This document shows positions 44,132-45,880 of a stretch of DNA of 45,880 bases, piece by piece. Under the pieces are notes generated by a model. It was given only the letters and a program-made list of their open reading frames with translations. It was not told where the DNA came from and ran no database searches. Each line of letters begins with the position of its first letter. Position 1 is the first letter of the stretch. Made by a program: the position numbers and the translations under genes. The DNA comes from Nannochloropsis salina CCMP1776 (Eukaryota; Sar; Eustigmatophyceae; Eustigmatales; Monodopsidaceae), in contig SDOX01000010.1 in NCBI GenBank assembly GCA_004565275.1, forward strand, positions 63,024 through 108,903, given 5' to 3'.

Positions 44132-45880
44132 ATGAGAAAATTTCGGCGTTTCTTGGTGCCCGCCTATCTCGTCATGTTTTTGATGAGCCATGTCCACATA
44201 TATGACAGGCGACAGGAATTCGGGGTGCCCGAGGAAAGGCTGTACGGCGAGGCGTGGGAGGAAGGAAGGAGCGAGGGAGGTTGGGGAGGAGGAGGCTGGG
44301 AAGGCCACAGCTTGTCACATGGAAGCGACAGCGGGGGCCTTCACGGTGAAGGGCAGCATTATCAGGTTTGACATGTACCAAACCCCCTTTACAATGGCAT
44401 AATGAGGTCCATGCTGACATTTGATACTCATGGTGTTGCACTTACACGCGATTTTCTCCCTCCAGTCCGGCTTTCGCGACGACACCGCCCTTCCTCCCCC
44501 CCTCCCTCTCTCCCTTCCTCCCTCCTTCTCTCCTCTGCCCCCCTCGGCTTCCCACCGGACTGTCCTTTCTCCGGGTATGCTGCGAGTGAATATGGAGGAG
44601 AGAACACGGGGTAGCTTGCCCGGTGGCGTGCATGGGAGCAGTCACAGCAGCAGCAGCCTCAGTAGCAGTATCGGTGTTCTTGAGAGGCCTTCTGCCCTTC
44701 CTCCCTTCCTCCCGCACGCCTCACCGTTCGCGCCGCTCTCATCCTCTTCATTGACGGTTTCTGATTCCTCCTTGCCCTTGGAGCAGTCTTGGCCGTCTTT
44801 GGGGGAAGGAATCCGGAGAGGGGGAAAAGGGGGAGGACAGGGAGGAGGGAGGACGAAACGAGCGGTCTTGCCGCACCCTGCGCCAACCTCCTCCTCGTCG
44901 TATTCTTCAGCATTTCCGATAAGGAGGGAGACGGCGCGAAGAGGCGACGGAGGAGGAGGTGGAGGAGGCGGAAGCGGAGGGAGGGAGGACAGGTCGGTGT
45001 TTTTGAGTGCTGCCGATTCCCGACACGGACCTCCCGAGTGGGAGGGAAGCCGCTCCCAGGGGGGGAGCGAGGGGGGGGAAGGAGGACGAGGAGGGAGGAG
45101 GAGGAGGGCGGGGGGGTGTCCGTTGTACGATATGCTGATGGCGTCGGAGAGGTCAAGGAGGTGAGGGAGGCAGGAAAGGAAGGAGGGAGGGAGGAAGGGA
45201 GGGAGGGAGGGAAAGGAGGAGAAGAAGGAAGGAGAGAGCCAAGAAGGGAGGGAGGGTGAAGTATCATAAAAAAGTTTGCACTTTCTCCCCCTGATTCTAT
45301 TTTTGACCCCTCCCTCCCTCCCTCTCTCCCTCCCTCCCTCCCTCCCTTCCTCCCTCTCTCCCTCCCTCCCTCTTCCACGCTCAGCAGACCGGGAGGAGAT
45401 AGCTACTACCAACGGCATCCGCCCGAGCCCATGTCAGCGGTGCGGGGAGGAGGAGGGAGGGGGAGAGCCCGGGGGGGGGAAGCGGAGGAGGAGGAGGGCG
45501 AGGAGGGGGACGGGGAGGGGGGACGGACCTCCCTTCTCCCTCTGTGCTGGCGGCGCTGGGATTGGGCCCGCCTCGCCGCAAGAAGCTGACCACCCTCAAG
45601 AAGAAAATCCTGCTGGTAGGTTGAGGAAGGCCCTCCGATCCTGTCTTCCGTAAATGAGGATGGCCTCTCCCCTCCCTCTCTGCAACCTCCCCTCCTTTTT
45701 TTCCCCTCTTTGGGCTCTCATCCTCCCCTTCGCTGTTGTCGCTTTCCACGCCGTTCCAATTTCATCACGTTAGAACCGCCTGCATGGCTTCACCGAGCAA
45801 ATAAGGATGCAGCAGGAGCGGCGGGGGGAGGGGGAAGGACAAGTTCCACGCCCTCAGGAAGGAGGAGGAGGAGGAGGAGG
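44132..45880 (+). CDS. Unidentified low-complexity-rich protein, N-terminal part (runs off the window)
   Basis: Likely exons are 44132-44365, 44466-45160, one from 45385 to 45615, and 45774 onward. The family is not recognised. The N-terminus MRKFRRFLVPAYLVMFLMSH is a basic stretch plus hydrophobic helix, so it is a signal anchor or signal peptide. Exon 2 is rich in Ser, Pro, Gly and Arg and ends PLYDMLMASERS. Later segments read LAALGLGPPRRKKLTTLKKK and NRLHGFTEQIRMQQERR, which look like real helical protein. The frame entered at 45385 (RPGGDSYYQRHPPEPMSAV) is not the frame of the LAALGLG segment, so a small intron, another acceptor or a base-count error in the G runs near 45470 must lie between. 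Clear acceptors (TCCAG, CTCAG, GTTAG) and donors (GTGAGG, GTAGGT) support the exon set. Confidence 0.5.
45177..45372. repeat. Paired GGGA and CCCT arrays in one intron
   Basis: Within the proposed intron 45161-45384, GGGA units fill 45177-45255 and CCCT units fill 45308-45372. The two arms are complementary and could pair in the transcript with a loop of about 50 bases. Confidence 0.85.

Overview
This is nuclear DNA of an intron-dense, GC-rich eukaryote, most likely a photosynthetic stramenopile (ochrophyte alga). A eustigmatophyte would fit but cannot be proved from this window. Four observations support this. Spliceosomal introns carry a strongly polypurine/polypyrimidine signature built on CCCT/GGGA. 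There are short TTAGGG telomere-type tracts. One thioredoxin precursor has a signal peptide followed by an ASAFAP-like Ala-Phe site, the plastid-import hallmark of secondary algae. The gene set is ordinary eukaryotic endomembrane and metabolic machinery. No bacterial operon, CRISPR array, rRNA, tRNA or recognisable transposon was seen.

Layout. 1-4062 (+) holds the 3' part of a GNPTAB/Stealth-type sugar-phosphotransferase with an EF hand. 4247-4855 (-) is a single-exon TMEM97/EXPERA protein. 4856-8150 is AT-rich with no gene found. 8151-11119 (+) is a 12-exon GT4-type glycosyltransferase. 11636-15984 (-) is a multi-CUE, DUF1771 and Smr-domain protein with a telomere-like tract in one intron. 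16722-22057 (+) is a 15-exon fusion of a DUF1537 (OtnK-like) sugar-acid kinase and a class II fructose-bisphosphate-type aldolase. 23145-25923 (+) is a secreted class 3 lipase with a Cys-rich N-terminal ectodomain. 26688-28322 (-) is a single-exon membrane-anchored sulfotransferase-like protein. 28914-30100 (+) is a plastid-type thioredoxin. 32275-39119 (-) is a 26-exon SEC23. 39120-44131 is mostly AT-rich with no convincing gene. 44132-45880 (+) is the start of an unidentified gene that leaves the window.

Genes alternate in convergent and divergent pairs. Short spacers separate convergent ends (185 bp between the first two genes, 516 bp between the glycosyltransferase and the Smr gene). The divergent pairs are Smr/kinase-aldolase and sulfotransferase/thioredoxin, with start codons about 740 and 590 bp apart. 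Several products belong to the secretory route: SEC23 (COPII coat), the GNPTAB-like enzyme, the sulfotransferase-like protein, the secreted lipase and possibly the glycosyltransferase. No shared pathway beyond that is evident.

Exon models were built by hand from homology remembered for each family, GT/GC-AG sites and reading phase. For SEC23, the kinase-aldolase, the lipase and the thioredoxin, and for the glycosyltransferase after its first exon, every exon junction keeps phase. The most unusual structural signal is that many introns, especially in SEC23, have a purine-rich 5' arm and a complementary pyrimidine-rich 3' arm.
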